DNA of 64,000 nucleotides, taken from positions 23,009-87,008 of the forward strand of contig NZ_NWSQ01000031.1 of NCBI RefSeq assembly GCF_002531725.1, given 5' to 3'. The notes beneath the pieces are model-generated. The model was not told where the DNA came from and did not search any database. It worked only from the letters and a program-made list of their open reading frames with translations. The position numbers and the translations under genes are program-made. Positions 26,138 to 34,360 of this stretch are shown in pieces; position 1 is the first letter of the stretch; the number at the start of each line of letters is the position of its first letter. Origin of the DNA: Rhizobium sp. L43. GTDB lineage: Bacteria; Pseudomonadota; Alphaproteobacteria; Rhizobiales; Rhizobiaceae.

Positions 26138-27268
26138 ATGATTTCAATGGCTTATGATCTCGCGAAAATCAGCATGACAGCCCTGATGCGGCCGGCTTTC
26201 GACGCCGGTGTCGCGCTCGCGCGTCTCGACGAGCGCATCGCCCGTTCGCCCGTCGGCGCGGGCTTCCTCGAACGATCCCAATTCACCGACGCCTGCGCCT
26301 CGCTTTGGATCGACGGAGAACTTGTCCACCTCGAAGACCTCGTCCTCCACGACGCCACGAAGGATATTCGCACACCGACCCATGAGCTGACAATCGCCCG
26401 CGACGTCCTGCGAACCCGTCGGCGGATCGCCGGCCAATCTCCGGATTGGGCGTTCTCTACCGACGGCATCCGCTCGCTGCGGAAAACCTCGGAGATCGGG
26501 TCGGGCGGCGCGGACGAGGCTACGACGACCGGAGTTATTCGGCCGGCGATCGCGATCGACGCGGAAGGGGAGGGGGATGACGCCGACGACGCCCAAGATC
26601 TCCCCGGCGTCGACTATGCGGCTATCGATGCGCTGCTCGCGCGCTCTGACGCTGCGATCGAACGAGCCAAAAAGCCCGGCCGGGCTCCGGCCGATCCGCT
26701 GGTCTATGATCTCGACTGGGACGAGGATGCCCGGCTCAATGAATGGCGCGCTGTGTTGCGCCAGGCCGAAAGCCTGCCCGCCGTGCTGCAGGCCATCGTC
26801 GCCCTCGATGCCTGGAACGAGCTTTCCGTCCTTCAGCACGCTCCCTGGCTCGGCCGGCTGCTGGCCGCGTCGATATTGCGCCAGGCCGGCGTTACCACGG
26901 GCACTCATCTCGCCGCCGTCAACCTCGGTCTCAAATCCATTTCCGTCGACCGGCGCCGGCATCGCGATCGGGAGACCCGGTTGCTCGCGATTGCCCAAGG
27001 GCTTCTGGCGGCCGCCGAGACCGGTATCAAAGAACACGACCGGCTAACGCTGGCGAAAACGATGATGGACCGAAAACTGGAGGGGCGGCGGACGTCTTCA
27101 AAGCTGCCGGAACTGGTTGAGCTCGTCATGGCAAAGCCATTGGTGTCGGCTGGCATGGTGGCGAAAACCCTCGACGTCACGCCGCAAGCCGCGCGGCGCA
27201 TCGTCTCCGAGCTTGGCCTGCGGGAGATGACGGGCAGGGGAAGGTTTCGGGCGTGGGGGGTGATCTAG
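26138..27268 (+). CDS. RHE_PE00001-type protein (DUF1612 with C-terminal HTH)
   Basis: 376 aa of a family frequent on rhizobial plasmids. The N-terminal half has ARLDERIARSPVGAGFLERSQ, LVHLEDLVLHDATKDIRTPT and ELTIARDVLRTRRRI, characteristic of the family. The middle is an acidic linker. The C-terminus is a winged HTH (VMAKPLVSAGMVAKTLDVTPQAARRIVSELGLREMTGRGR). The family resembles Fic/SOFIC-type architecture without a clear Fic motif here; function unknown. It is divergent from the integrase unit, which often accompanies it on such plasmids. Confidence 0.8.
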   Translation: MISMAYDLAKISMTALMRPAFDAGVALARLDERIARSPVGAGFLERSQFTDACASLWIDGELVHLEDLVLHDATKDIRTPTHELTIARDVLRTRRRIAGQSPDWAFSTDGIRSLRKTSEIGSGGADEATTTGVIRPAIAIDAEGEGDDADDAQDLPGVDYAAIDALLARSDAAIERAKKPGRAPADPLVYDLDWDEDARLNEWRAVLRQAESLPAVLQAIVALDAWNELSVLQHAPWLGRLLAASILRQAGVTTGTHLAAVNLGLKSISVDRRRHRDRETRLLAIAQGLLAAAETGIKEHDRLTLAKTMMDRKLEGRRTSSKLPELVELVMAKPLVSAGMVAKTLDVTPQAARRIVSELGLREMTGRGRFRAWGVI

Positions 27269-27303
27269 GCAAAGGATTATCAACGTCGGCCAAGCCGAGG
27301 GTA

Positions 27304-27852
27304 TTATAGGGTGGACTGGTCGTCAGGAAGGGCGGCGAGGAACGATTGGTATGCTTCCGGGAGGCCGTGATGCGACGCGCCGTCGCGCAGATGTTTTAGG
27401 TATGCACTGTTCGGCAGATGCGAGCCTTCTTGCGGAGACGCTACGTAAGTTTCTGTCTCCAGCTGTCTGCCATTCAAGTTGATAGTCACGGTTATCCGGT
27501 TGTACGCGTTTGCCGTCGGATCTCTATCACGACGGTAGCCTTCGCTTTTATCAAGCGCAGCCAGATCTGCTTCGCTCAGCTTCCAAACTATTCCCCAAGT
27601 GTCGTGTCCGATTTTCGGTTCGACGGACGACACGCCGCAACCACGGTTTTTCGATCGGCGCGGGAAGCAGAGGACATGATCTGGAAGGTAGCCAAATCCT
27701 ACGAGCGTCGCCCCTGGGCAGCGTTCCATCATCTGGGTAAGATCCATGTTTGACCCATAAGCGAAATAAAGCACGTCTCCACCCTTTGTCAGCGTCGTCA
27801 CGACTTGGTTTGTAGTCCATAATAAAAGCAAAGAAAAGCAGATGGTTATCAA
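27304..27852 (-). CDS. Gamma-glutamylcyclotransferase-fold protein
   Basis: Contains the GGCT/AIG2-like signature VLYFAYGSNMDLTQMMERCPGA and the acidic-loop region LDKSEGYRR (catalytic-type Glu). Members cyclise gamma-glutamyl amines or peptides; substrate here is unknown. The listed start gives 182 aa, but families usually begin a few residues before YFAYGSN, so the GTG at 27774 (156 aa) may be the real start. Free-standing at the edge of the defence-type island. Confidence 0.75.
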   Translation of the reverse strand: MITICFSLLLLWTTNQVVTTLTKGGDVLYFAYGSNMDLTQMMERCPGATLVGFGYLPDHVLCFPRRSKNRGCGVSSVEPKIGHDTWGIVWKLSEADLAALDKSEGYRRDRDPTANAYNRITVTINLNGRQLETETYVASPQEGSHLPNSAYLKHLRDGASHHGLPEAYQSFLAALPDDQSTL

Positions 27853-27937
27853 TCGAGTGGAAGAAATTTACTATTCATTATTGAATTCTCTTCCACTTTG
27901 AGTGAGACTGCAAACTGGCATACGAGGATTTCCACAC

Positions 27938-29062
27938 ATGACGATGGCAAAAGCGGATCTCGACTCCGACATTATCAGCCTTGCGCGCTTGGCGCTTGCG
28001 GGCCGAGCCCAGGATATCCAGATGCTGGTGCAGCGCATCGCGCGCAAGACGCGTGCAGACAAGCCAGAGCTTTCCCATTCGCTGACTGCTCTCCTTCGTG
28101 AGGCTCCTTCAAAGGAGACCCCACTTCGCCGGATGGCCGAGGTGCCAATGCCGGTGGATTCCGATTCTCGCCTTCACCTGCTCAAAATCGAGGAAGCGAT
28201 CGAGCTGGACTATCCTCCAGTGCTAGCGTCAGAGGTATCGGCAGCGCTTGACCAACTGATCACGGAGCGTGGCCGTCTTGAAGCTCTGGACGCTGCGGGG
28301 CTAGATCCGACGAGAACCGCTCTTTTTGTCGGCCCGCCGGGAGTCGGCAAGACACTCGCCGCGCGATGGCTCGCAAAGCGGCTTGGCAAGCCGCTTATGA
28401 TCCTCGACCTCGCTGCGGTCATGAGCAGCTATCTTGGACGAACCGGCGCAAACCTGCGCCAAGTTCTCGATTATGCCAAGCAGGCTGACTGCGTGCTCTT
28501 GCTCGATGAGCTCGATGCCATCGCAAAACGTCGTGACGACCGGGACGAGGTTGGTGAGCTCAAGCGACTTGTTACCGTGCTCCTGCAACAGATTGATGAT
28601 TGGCCGGCGACCGGGCTTTTGCTAGCCGCCACCAATCACCCAGATTTGCTCGATCCCGCCGTTTGGCGGCGCTTTGAAATGAAGGTCGAATTCCCGATGC
28701 CTGAGCGACCGGCAATTCATAAGCTCGTGAGTGACCTGCTTCAACCTTACAACGACAAAGCTGAACATTGGGCGAAAGTGCTTTCGGTTGCACTCTATGG
28801 TCTTTCCTTCAGCGACATCAGGCAATCGGTCGAGCGAGCGCGTCGAGCAGCGGCGATCTCGGGAGAAGCGCTTGAGACACATTTACAAGCCCTGATTTCA
28901 CTGGATCAGCTTTCGAAAGCGGAGCGCATCACTCTTGCAACGATGTTGGTTGACGGCGGACTTTCCCAACGCGGCGCCCAAAAGTTGACCGGCGTCGCGC
29001 GAGATACGGTACGTAGCCATTCACAGACTGAAGCTACCCCGCGCAAACGAAAGGGCGCTTGA
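27938..29062 (+). CDS. ietA: IetA AAA ATPase of the ietAS system
   Basis: 374 aa. The AAA core has Walker A GPPGVGKT (132-139), Walker B VLLLDELDAIA (about 186-196), sensor ATNHPDLLDPAVWRRFE with the Arg finger region, and a helical lid. The C-terminus has an HTH-like end (LSQRGAQKLTGVARDTVRSH). Paired with a subtilase it matches IetA/IetS, described on pTiC58 as a toxin-antitoxin pair for stability and incompatibility and later listed among antiphage systems. IetA is the antitoxin. The ATG at 27938 has GAGGA upstream. The stop overlaps the ietS ATG by one base. Confidence 0.88.
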   Translation: MTMAKADLDSDIISLARLALAGRAQDIQMLVQRIARKTRADKPELSHSLTALLREAPSKETPLRRMAEVPMPVDSDSRLHLLKIEEAIELDYPPVLASEVSAALDQLITERGRLEALDAAGLDPTRTALFVGPPGVGKTLAARWLAKRLGKPLMILDLAAVMSSYLGRTGANLRQVLDYAKQADCVLLLDELDAIAKRRDDRDEVGELKRLVTVLLQQIDDWPATGLLLAATNHPDLLDPAVWRRFEMKVEFPMPERPAIHKLVSDLLQPYNDKAEHWAKVLSVALYGLSFSDIRQSVERARRAAAISGEALETHLQALISLDQLSKAERITLATMLVDGGLSQRGAQKLTGVARDTVRSHSQTEATPRKRKGA

Positions 29063-31284
29063 TGGTGAAGCAGAATTTTCTTCTTGGAAAAGGCGAGCGG
29101 CTGGTCTCTTCTGTCACAGGCATCCGGGGTGGTGCTCCCAAACAGCATCCGTATACGTTTTCCGAATCTCGGTCGCGTCTGGCGCCGATGCTCACCCGCG
29201 CCGTCTCCCTGGTGGACAGGTTACCGACGGCAGCGTGCCCAGACGACAAAGCCGTTTTGTCGGTTGTTCTCAATCCGGAATACATTGCCAAGTCGTTTTA
29301 CCCTAAGGAACTTTTTCAGCAGGTTGGCGTCGAGGCCGTAGGAAGTCGTACGCGATCGATCACGCCGCAAAAGCGGTCGCTTGGACGTCCCTCAGAGGAA
29401 ACCTTGACGACTGAAATCTTCGTGATGGGGCCGCGAGCGTCTCTGCGCAGTTGGAGCGCTGCCCTACCTCACTGGAACAACTTGTCCGCCGCGACAAACG
29501 GGATCATTTCCATCGAGGAGATCGGCGCTCCTGACGCGGATGACAAGCTGAAGGGGCATCTGCCAGATACCGGCAAGGTGACTTTTGAGGCGGTTCTGCA
29601 TACGGACGAACTTCTCGGCGAGCAGAAGATCGTTGGCGCGTTTCGGACCTACCTTAAGGAGCTCGATATCGACGCTCCCATGGACAACAGATTTTATGCA
29701 GGTGGGCTTTGCTTCGTTGAGCTGACCGCGCCAAGTGAGCGCGCGGAGGAGATCGCGACCTTCACTGCGGTACGTGCACTTCGACAGATGCCGACCCTCC
29801 GCGTGCTCCGGCCGACAATTCGAGCCGCCGCGACACCCTCGCCTCAGATTCGCTATCCTTCGGAACCAGCACTGGACCCAGGGATCAGGGTCGCCATCTT
29901 TGATGGTGGTGTGCCAGACAATCATCCGTTGACAGCCTGGGCGACGCCGATCGATACCACGGGCGTGGGTAGCTCGCATGAGGATCTTCGCCGTCACGGT
30001 GTTCATGTCACATCGGCGTTCCTGTTCGGGCATATCGACCCCACTAAACCGCTATCGAGGCCTTACGCGCCGGTTGAACATTACCGTGTTCTCGACACTG
30101 ACCCCAGCCAGGATCCGGATGGGCTCTACGAGGTTCTCTACCGGATCGATCAGACACTCCTCAACCGGCAGTTTGATCTGGTCAACATCAGCCTCGGACC
30201 AAATCTTCCTATTGAAGATGACGACGTTCACGCGTGGACCGCGGTGCTCGATGATCGCTTAGCTAGGAACGATACTTTGGCAACGATCGCCGTTGGAAAT
30301 GACGGGGAGCGGGACGCGGCACTTGGCTTCAACCGGATACAGGTTCCTTCAGACTGTGTGAACGCGATGGCAGTTGGTGCCGCCGATAGTCCTGACATGG
30401 GTTGGGCGCGCGCGCCCTACAGCTCCGTTGGCCCCGGCCGAAGCCCGGGGCTTATCAAGCCTGATCTTGTCGACTTCGGCGGTTCGCTACAGCGCCCGTT
30501 TCTTGTTGCAAGTCTAGACGGGCGGCCGCAGCTCGAAGTAACCGGCGGAACGTCATTTGCATCGCCTAGCCTGTTGCGGGTGGCCGCAGGCGTGAAGGCT
30601 CACCTTGGCGCCAATGTCGACATGCTCGCGGTGCGGGCACTGCTCGTTCATACTGCTGAAGAGTCATCAATCTCTGCTGAAGAAGTTGGTCGGGGCCGCG
30701 TCGCCAGAACAATGGACGATATTCTGCTGTGCGACGACGACACAATCCGGGTCATTTATCAAGGGACCATTTCTGCGCGGAGCTATGTGAGAGCCCCGAT
30801 CCCCGTTCCTGTTGAGGAAATGGCAGGCAAGGTCCAGATAACGGCAACCATCTGCTACAAGACTCTGACGGATCCTCACCATCCAGGTAATTACACGCGT
30901 GCCGGCTTGGAAATTGCGTTCAGGCCAAAGGACACGAAGCGGAAAGAAGACAAGAAACTTCATGCGGATACTCAGAGCTTCTTCGGCAAGGCTCAGAAGG
31001 GACTGACGGAAGGTGATCTTCGCCGTGACGCCTGGAAATGGGAGAATACACTCCACGCCTCGGTAGGGTTTCTTGGTAAAAGCCTACGCAACCCGACGTT
31101 CGACATCCACTATAATGCTCGGCTCGAAAGCCGAGACTTCGAGCCCGAAGACGAATTGCGTTATGCGCTCGTTGTCAGTGTCAAGGCAAAGCGCGTTGCC
31201 GACCTCTACGATCAGATCGTTCGTCGATATCAGACGCAGCTCGAACCGCTGCGTCCGGTTGTTGAGATACCGATCCGCAGGTAA
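29062..31284 (+). CDS. ietS: IetS subtilisin-like serine protease of the ietAS system
   Basis: 740 aa. The S8 peptidase triad is visible as D281 (VAIFDGGVPDNH), H312 (RRHGVHVTSAF) and S498 (TGGTSFASPS), with oxyanion Asn in AVGNDGE. No signal peptide, so the enzyme acts in the cytoplasm. An N-terminal 270-residue region and a C-terminal beta-rich region flank the protease. In the ietAS pair the protease is the toxic component and is restrained by the AAA ATPase. Translationally coupled to ietA (TGATG). All catalytic residues are intact. Confidence 0.9.
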   Translation: MVKQNFLLGKGERLVSSVTGIRGGAPKQHPYTFSESRSRLAPMLTRAVSLVDRLPTAACPDDKAVLSVVLNPEYIAKSFYPKELFQQVGVEAVGSRTRSITPQKRSLGRPSEETLTTEIFVMGPRASLRSWSAALPHWNNLSAATNGIISIEEIGAPDADDKLKGHLPDTGKVTFEAVLHTDELLGEQKIVGAFRTYLKELDIDAPMDNRFYAGGLCFVELTAPSERAEEIATFTAVRALRQMPTLRVLRPTIRAAATPSPQIRYPSEPALDPGIRVAIFDGGVPDNHPLTAWATPIDTTGVGSSHEDLRRHGVHVTSAFLFGHIDPTKPLSRPYAPVEHYRVLDTDPSQDPDGLYEVLYRIDQTLLNRQFDLVNISLGPNLPIEDDDVHAWTAVLDDRLARNDTLATIAVGNDGERDAALGFNRIQVPSDCVNAMAVGAADSPDMGWARAPYSSVGPGRSPGLIKPDLVDFGGSLQRPFLVASLDGRPQLEVTGGTSFASPSLLRVAAGVKAHLGANVDMLAVRALLVHTAEESSISAEEVGRGRVARTMDDILLCDDDTIRVIYQGTISARSYVRAPIPVPVEEMAGKVQITATICYKTLTDPHHPGNYTRAGLEIAFRPKDTKRKEDKKLHADTQSFFGKAQKGLTEGDLRRDAWKWENTLHASVGFLGKSLRNPTFDIHYNARLESRDFEPEDELRYALVVSVKAKRVADLYDQIVRRYQTQLEPLRPVVEIPIRR

Positions 31285-31290
31285 CCACAA

Positions 31291-31635
31291 TCAATCGCAC
31301 CAGCGGATTTTTCCGTTCTGAATGAAAAAATGGGAGCGGCAACCAACCTGCCGCCAGACAGAAGGGTGGAGCGTGCCTGTTCCATCCTTTTCCACCTTCG
31401 CGCGCCAGACGGCTTTCTCGTCAGGCACCAAGTTCATTTCGAGGACAGCTCCGCATCCGCACGGGCACATCATTGTCGCCTGCCACGGGTCTCCGTCTTC
31501 GTTCAAAATGTAGAGGGTCTTCGGGGCAAAAAACCGCGGCATGCTGCCTTCGCGGATCACGCCGCGGTAGGGGCGGCGTAGCAGTGCGCGGAAAGTCCCT
31601 GCGACATATTGAGCGGCATCTTGGAACCACGTCAT
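31291..31635 (-). CDS. DUF6527 protein of the ubiquitin-like operon
   Basis: 114 aa from the ATG at 31635. Cys-rich core MMCPCGCGAVLEMNL, then GCRSHFFIQNGKIRWC, a likely metal-binding fold. An amphipathic N-terminus (MTWFQDAAQYVAGTFRALL) comes first. The function of DUF6527 is unknown. Its start overlaps the stop of the JAB-E1 gene (ATGA), so it is translated as part of that operon. Ends 7 bp from the convergent ietS. Confidence 0.8.
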   Translation of the reverse strand: MTWFQDAAQYVAGTFRALLRRPYRGVIREGSMPRFFAPKTLYILNEDGDPWQATMMCPCGCGAVLEMNLVPDEKAVWRAKVEKDGTGTLHPSVWRQVGCRSHFFIQNGKIRWCD

Positions 31636-33032
31636 GAACGCGCCTCCGAAAGTTCGGGCAAGCCAAGAAGCGGCGAAATCCGGCCGTGGCCAAGCCAAGG
31701 GCAAAGGAGTGCACAATCTTCCTGCTCTTCGTCTGCGGTCAGGCGCAACTGGCCCAAACTGAACTCTATCGAGCCGACATCGCTGTTCGGCATGTGGCGG
31801 TAGGAGTGTATCCTTGCCAGAAAATCGTTCACCGCCAAGGCTGCCGCGAACATATTGATGCTGATCACCGCGGGTCGGCTCACGCTCAGGCCGCGGAAAT
31901 ACTTGTCGCGAACTTGCTGTGCCTCCGCTTCCGGATCGGAATTGGCCAAGCCTTCCTGCGCAACGGTGCGGAGCGAGATCACGTCACGGGAAATCAAGCT
32001 CGATCGTCCGGGAACGATATAGTGGATCGTGCCCAGGATGTCGCGAATGCGTCCCGCCGCATTGCCATCACCAACCGCATCAAGCATGACGCCGATGTCA
32101 AAATACGGGATGATATGGTATGTCGAAACCAAGTTCATCGCGAAGCGCCCGGTATGCGTATCGACGCAACCGAAGATGACGTCGCAGACCGATAGCGCAT
32201 TGATTGCCGCCGGTGACATCAACGTCGTTGGAATCTTGATAATCCGCGTAGGGAGCTCACTTGTGATCGCTGCGGCTTCAGCCACATCGACCTTGAGCCG
32301 ACCGGCGCGGGCATCGCGGACGCTGCTATTCAAGATCCGGTTAAGATTGCGCTCCTCGACGGTATCAGGGTCGATGATGACGATTTCGCCGAAGCCGAGG
32401 CGGATGAGCTGCTCAAGCAGAGGGCTGCCGGTGCCCGAAATACCGACAATGCCGGCGCGCAGTCTCGCGAGCGTTGCGGTGGTTCCATCCCCGAAGGCCT
32501 GATCCTGAGATCGGGCGAACGGAGAATTTCGATTGTGAGCAGTTGCTGGGAAGAGCCGAATGTCAGGCCCTGCAACGCTGATCATGTCGAGCGACCACAT
32601 CTCGTCGCCCTGCCAAAGACAGCGGCCAAAGAGCCGGCCACATGGTTGCATGACAATGCTGCCGTGAGGAATGTCGGCACCGACCCAGGAGCGGACCACC
32701 GGCAGGAGCTCGCGATCGCCGGCGTCGTCAACTTCGGAGAATTGCGGGAAGTTGCCGGGGTGGCAATGAACCTTCACCACGCTCAGCCCAAGTTCTTCCG
32801 CATGATCGAGATGAGGAATGATCAGGTCGGTCGGCCACGAGATGCGGTCGTCGAGCCTTTTGCACTTGTCATGATCGAGCAAGACAACGTCGCGAACGGA
32901 AAGGCGGTAACGATCTCCATGACAGCTTCCGCCGCAGAGCAGGAGGGCGGCGGCCTCAAGGCCGTCACCAGGGAAGAGATGATGACGCAGCATTTCATGC
33001 TGGTCGACCGTCATGCTGAGGGTAACGTTCAT
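31632..33032 (-). CDS. JAB deubiquitinase-like / E1-like (ThiF) fusion
   Basis: 466 aa from the ATG at 33032 (AGGAGG 8 bases upstream). Residues 1-150 are a JAB/MPN domain with the full JAMM set: E26, H89, H91 and D102 (HCH-x10-D). Residues about 190-420 are a ThiF/E1 adenylation domain: nucleotide loop GISGTGS (197-203), DPDTVEERNLNR (221-232) and a Cys at 289 in FGCVDTHTGR. E1 activates a ubiquitin-like protein with ATP; JAB removes or matures it. JAB-E1 fusions are known from prokaryotic ubiquitin-like operons. The 5' end overlaps the Ubl-E2 gene by 4 bp. Confidence 0.9.
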   Translation of the reverse strand: MNVTLSMTVDQHEMLRHHLFPGDGLEAAALLLCGGSCHGDRYRLSVRDVVLLDHDKCKRLDDRISWPTDLIIPHLDHAEELGLSVVKVHCHPGNFPQFSEVDDAGDRELLPVVRSWVGADIPHGSIVMQPCGRLFGRCLWQGDEMWSLDMISVAGPDIRLFPATAHNRNSPFARSQDQAFGDGTTATLARLRAGIVGISGTGSPLLEQLIRLGFGEIVIIDPDTVEERNLNRILNSSVRDARAGRLKVDVAEAAAITSELPTRIIKIPTTLMSPAAINALSVCDVIFGCVDTHTGRFAMNLVSTYHIIPYFDIGVMLDAVGDGNAAGRIRDILGTIHYIVPGRSSLISRDVISLRTVAQEGLANSDPEAEAQQVRDKYFRGLSVSRPAVISINMFAAALAVNDFLARIHSYRHMPNSDVGSIEFSLGQLRLTADEEQEDCALLCPWLGHGRISPLLGLPELSEARS

Positions 33033-33781
33033 CGGGAAGCCTCCTGCTCGAAAATCTCCTCGATGAGGAAGACGTGGGTTTCCAGGCAGTCGACGCCGGG
33101 CACCCACAGGTTCGCACCGGAGCGATGACGCGACCAACGCTGGAAGATCCTGCCGTCGATCGGCTGCTCGACCTGCGTCTGCGGGATCTCGCGCCCGTCG
33201 ATGCGGGACAGCTTGGGATAGATGTAAAGCATGTCGAGCGGCGTCATGGGGTAACCCTGTTCGATGCGGATCGCGAGAGACACGCTCTTATGGTCGAAGC
33301 AGGAGGGCACCGGGAAGTCATGAAGGATGGCCCAGGTCGAGCCATCCTTGACGATATCGAAGCGATGGCCATAGGCCTCCAGGAAGGCCATGTCGGCGTC
33401 CAGAAGCGGCGCATCGCGCCGCCCCTGAACTTCGCCGTCGGTCTGTTCCTTGCGGATAGCGCGGAACTTTTCAGTGCCCGGATGCCGGAGGTCCACCTTC
33501 TCGTCAAGCTCCACCTTCTGCGGCTTGTGGCCGGCGAGCTTGACGCGGAGCGTGTAGTTCTCTGGCGGGGTCAGGCCGGCGAGAACGAGAACCTCGCGGC
33601 CGGTGATATACTGCTTCTCCCAGACAAACGACTTGTCGTTGATCTTGAAGCGATAGCCCTTTGCCAAGGGCGGACGCTTGCCTTCCTTTGCGTAGGCTTC
33701 CAGTTCGATGATCTCATCAAGGATGTCCTCGAGAAGATCCTCGATGCGGGAGACCTGGTGTTCATTTCCGATGGTGTGCAT
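33029..33781 (-). CDS. Ubiquitin-like / E2-like fusion (multiubiquitin + Prok-E2_E)
   Basis: 250 aa from the ATG at 33781 (GAGGG 4 bases upstream). Residues 1-32 are helical. Residues about 41-110 are a multiubiquitin-type beta-grasp domain (KGYRFKINDKSFVWEKQYI, TLRVKLAGHKPQKVELDE). Residues about 128-250 resemble Prok-E2_E: DMAFLEAYGHRFDIVKD, DFPVPSCF, EQGYPMTPLDMLYIYP, FQRWSRHR and WVPGVDCLETHV. The Cys residues in the E2 part are C161 and C232; neither is certainly the catalytic one. The Ubl is internal, so no free C-terminal glycine is available without cleavage. First gene of a three-gene operon with JAB-E1 and DUF6527. Confidence 0.82.
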   Translation of the reverse strand: MHTIGNEHQVSRIEDLLEDILDEIIELEAYAKEGKRPPLAKGYRFKINDKSFVWEKQYITGREVLVLAGLTPPENYTLRVKLAGHKPQKVELDEKVDLRHPGTEKFRAIRKEQTDGEVQGRRDAPLLDADMAFLEAYGHRFDIVKDGSTWAILHDFPVPSCFDHKSVSLAIRIEQGYPMTPLDMLYIYPKLSRIDGREIPQTQVEQPIDGRIFQRWSRHRSGANLWVPGVDCLETHVFLIEEIFEQEASR

Positions 33782-33849
33782 TTTACCCTCGTGGGTTTGT
33801 GGTTGGGCTGACCATCCACCGCGGTCGGTCAGTGAATGCATCATTGTTC

Positions 33850-33932
33850 AAGCGTGCTAAGTTTGTCAAGCAACAAAATAGCATGCTTGATAGAAATAGC
33901 ATGAAGCACGCATGCTTGACTTATCAAGCGTC
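33850..33932. promoter_or_regulatory. Repeated TCAAGC operator-like array
   Basis: Five TCAAGC/GCTTGA elements in 83 bp: TCAAGCGTGCT (33850), TCAAGCA (33868), AGCATGCTTGA (33882), GCATGCTTGA (33912) and TCAAGCG (33926). The last two form GCTTGA-CTTA-TCAAGC. The array lies in the divergent interval between the Ubl operon and the XRE-ImmA pair and probably binds the XRE protein, controlling both directions. Confidence 0.55.
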
Positions 33933-34011
33933 GGAAGTACAATGTCTTGCGCCGCAAAATCCACTGACAGCGCGCTGGCGCCCGAAGCGCAGTCATCGAA
34001 AGAGGAGAGTC

Positions 34012-34356
34012 GTGAAAGTCACCCTTGGAGAATATCTCGGGTCAATCCGCACAGATAGAAAGCTTACTCTTCGCGGAGTCGAAGAGGCGACAAACAAAGA
34101 AGTCTCAAACGCTTATCTAAGTCAGATTGAGAACGGAAAAATTCAGAAGCCGTCCCCAAACATCCTTTATGCCCTCGCGAACCTATATGGCGTGGACTAC
34201 GACAAACTGATGGAGTTAGCAGGTTACATTACAACGACGCGTACCGATGTTGAGCGCCATGGGAGGGCAGCGACATTTTCTGAATTGAACTTGACGCAGA
34301 ACGAGGAGGCCGAGCTGCTGAAATACCTCGGGTATCTGCGTTCAAAGAAGGATTGA
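34012..34356 (+). CDS. XRE-family regulator paired with ImmA/IrrE peptidase
   Basis: 114 aa from a GTG at 34012 supported by GAGGAG 4 bases upstream; the longer open frame has no support and crosses the operator array. Single HTH: LGEYLGSIRTDRKLTLRGVEEATN then AYLSQIENGKIQKPSPNILYALANLYGVD. The C-terminal 45 residues are helical. It starts 230 bp from the divergent Ubl-E2 gene. XRE repressors paired with ImmA-type proteases are cleaved to switch on mobile elements or defence genes, which suggests the same here. Confidence 0.85.
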   Translation: MKVTLGEYLGSIRTDRKLTLRGVEEATNKEVSNAYLSQIENGKIQKPSPNILYALANLYGVDYDKLMELAGYITTTRTDVERHGRAATFSELNLTQNEEAELLKYLGYLRSKKD

Positions 34357-34360
34357 CCAA

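Noticed and set aside
32029..33128. Long plus-strand reading frames opposite the JAB-E1 gene
   Set aside because: They are antisense shadows of a well-supported gene with conserved catalytic motifs and have no ribosome sites or family matches.
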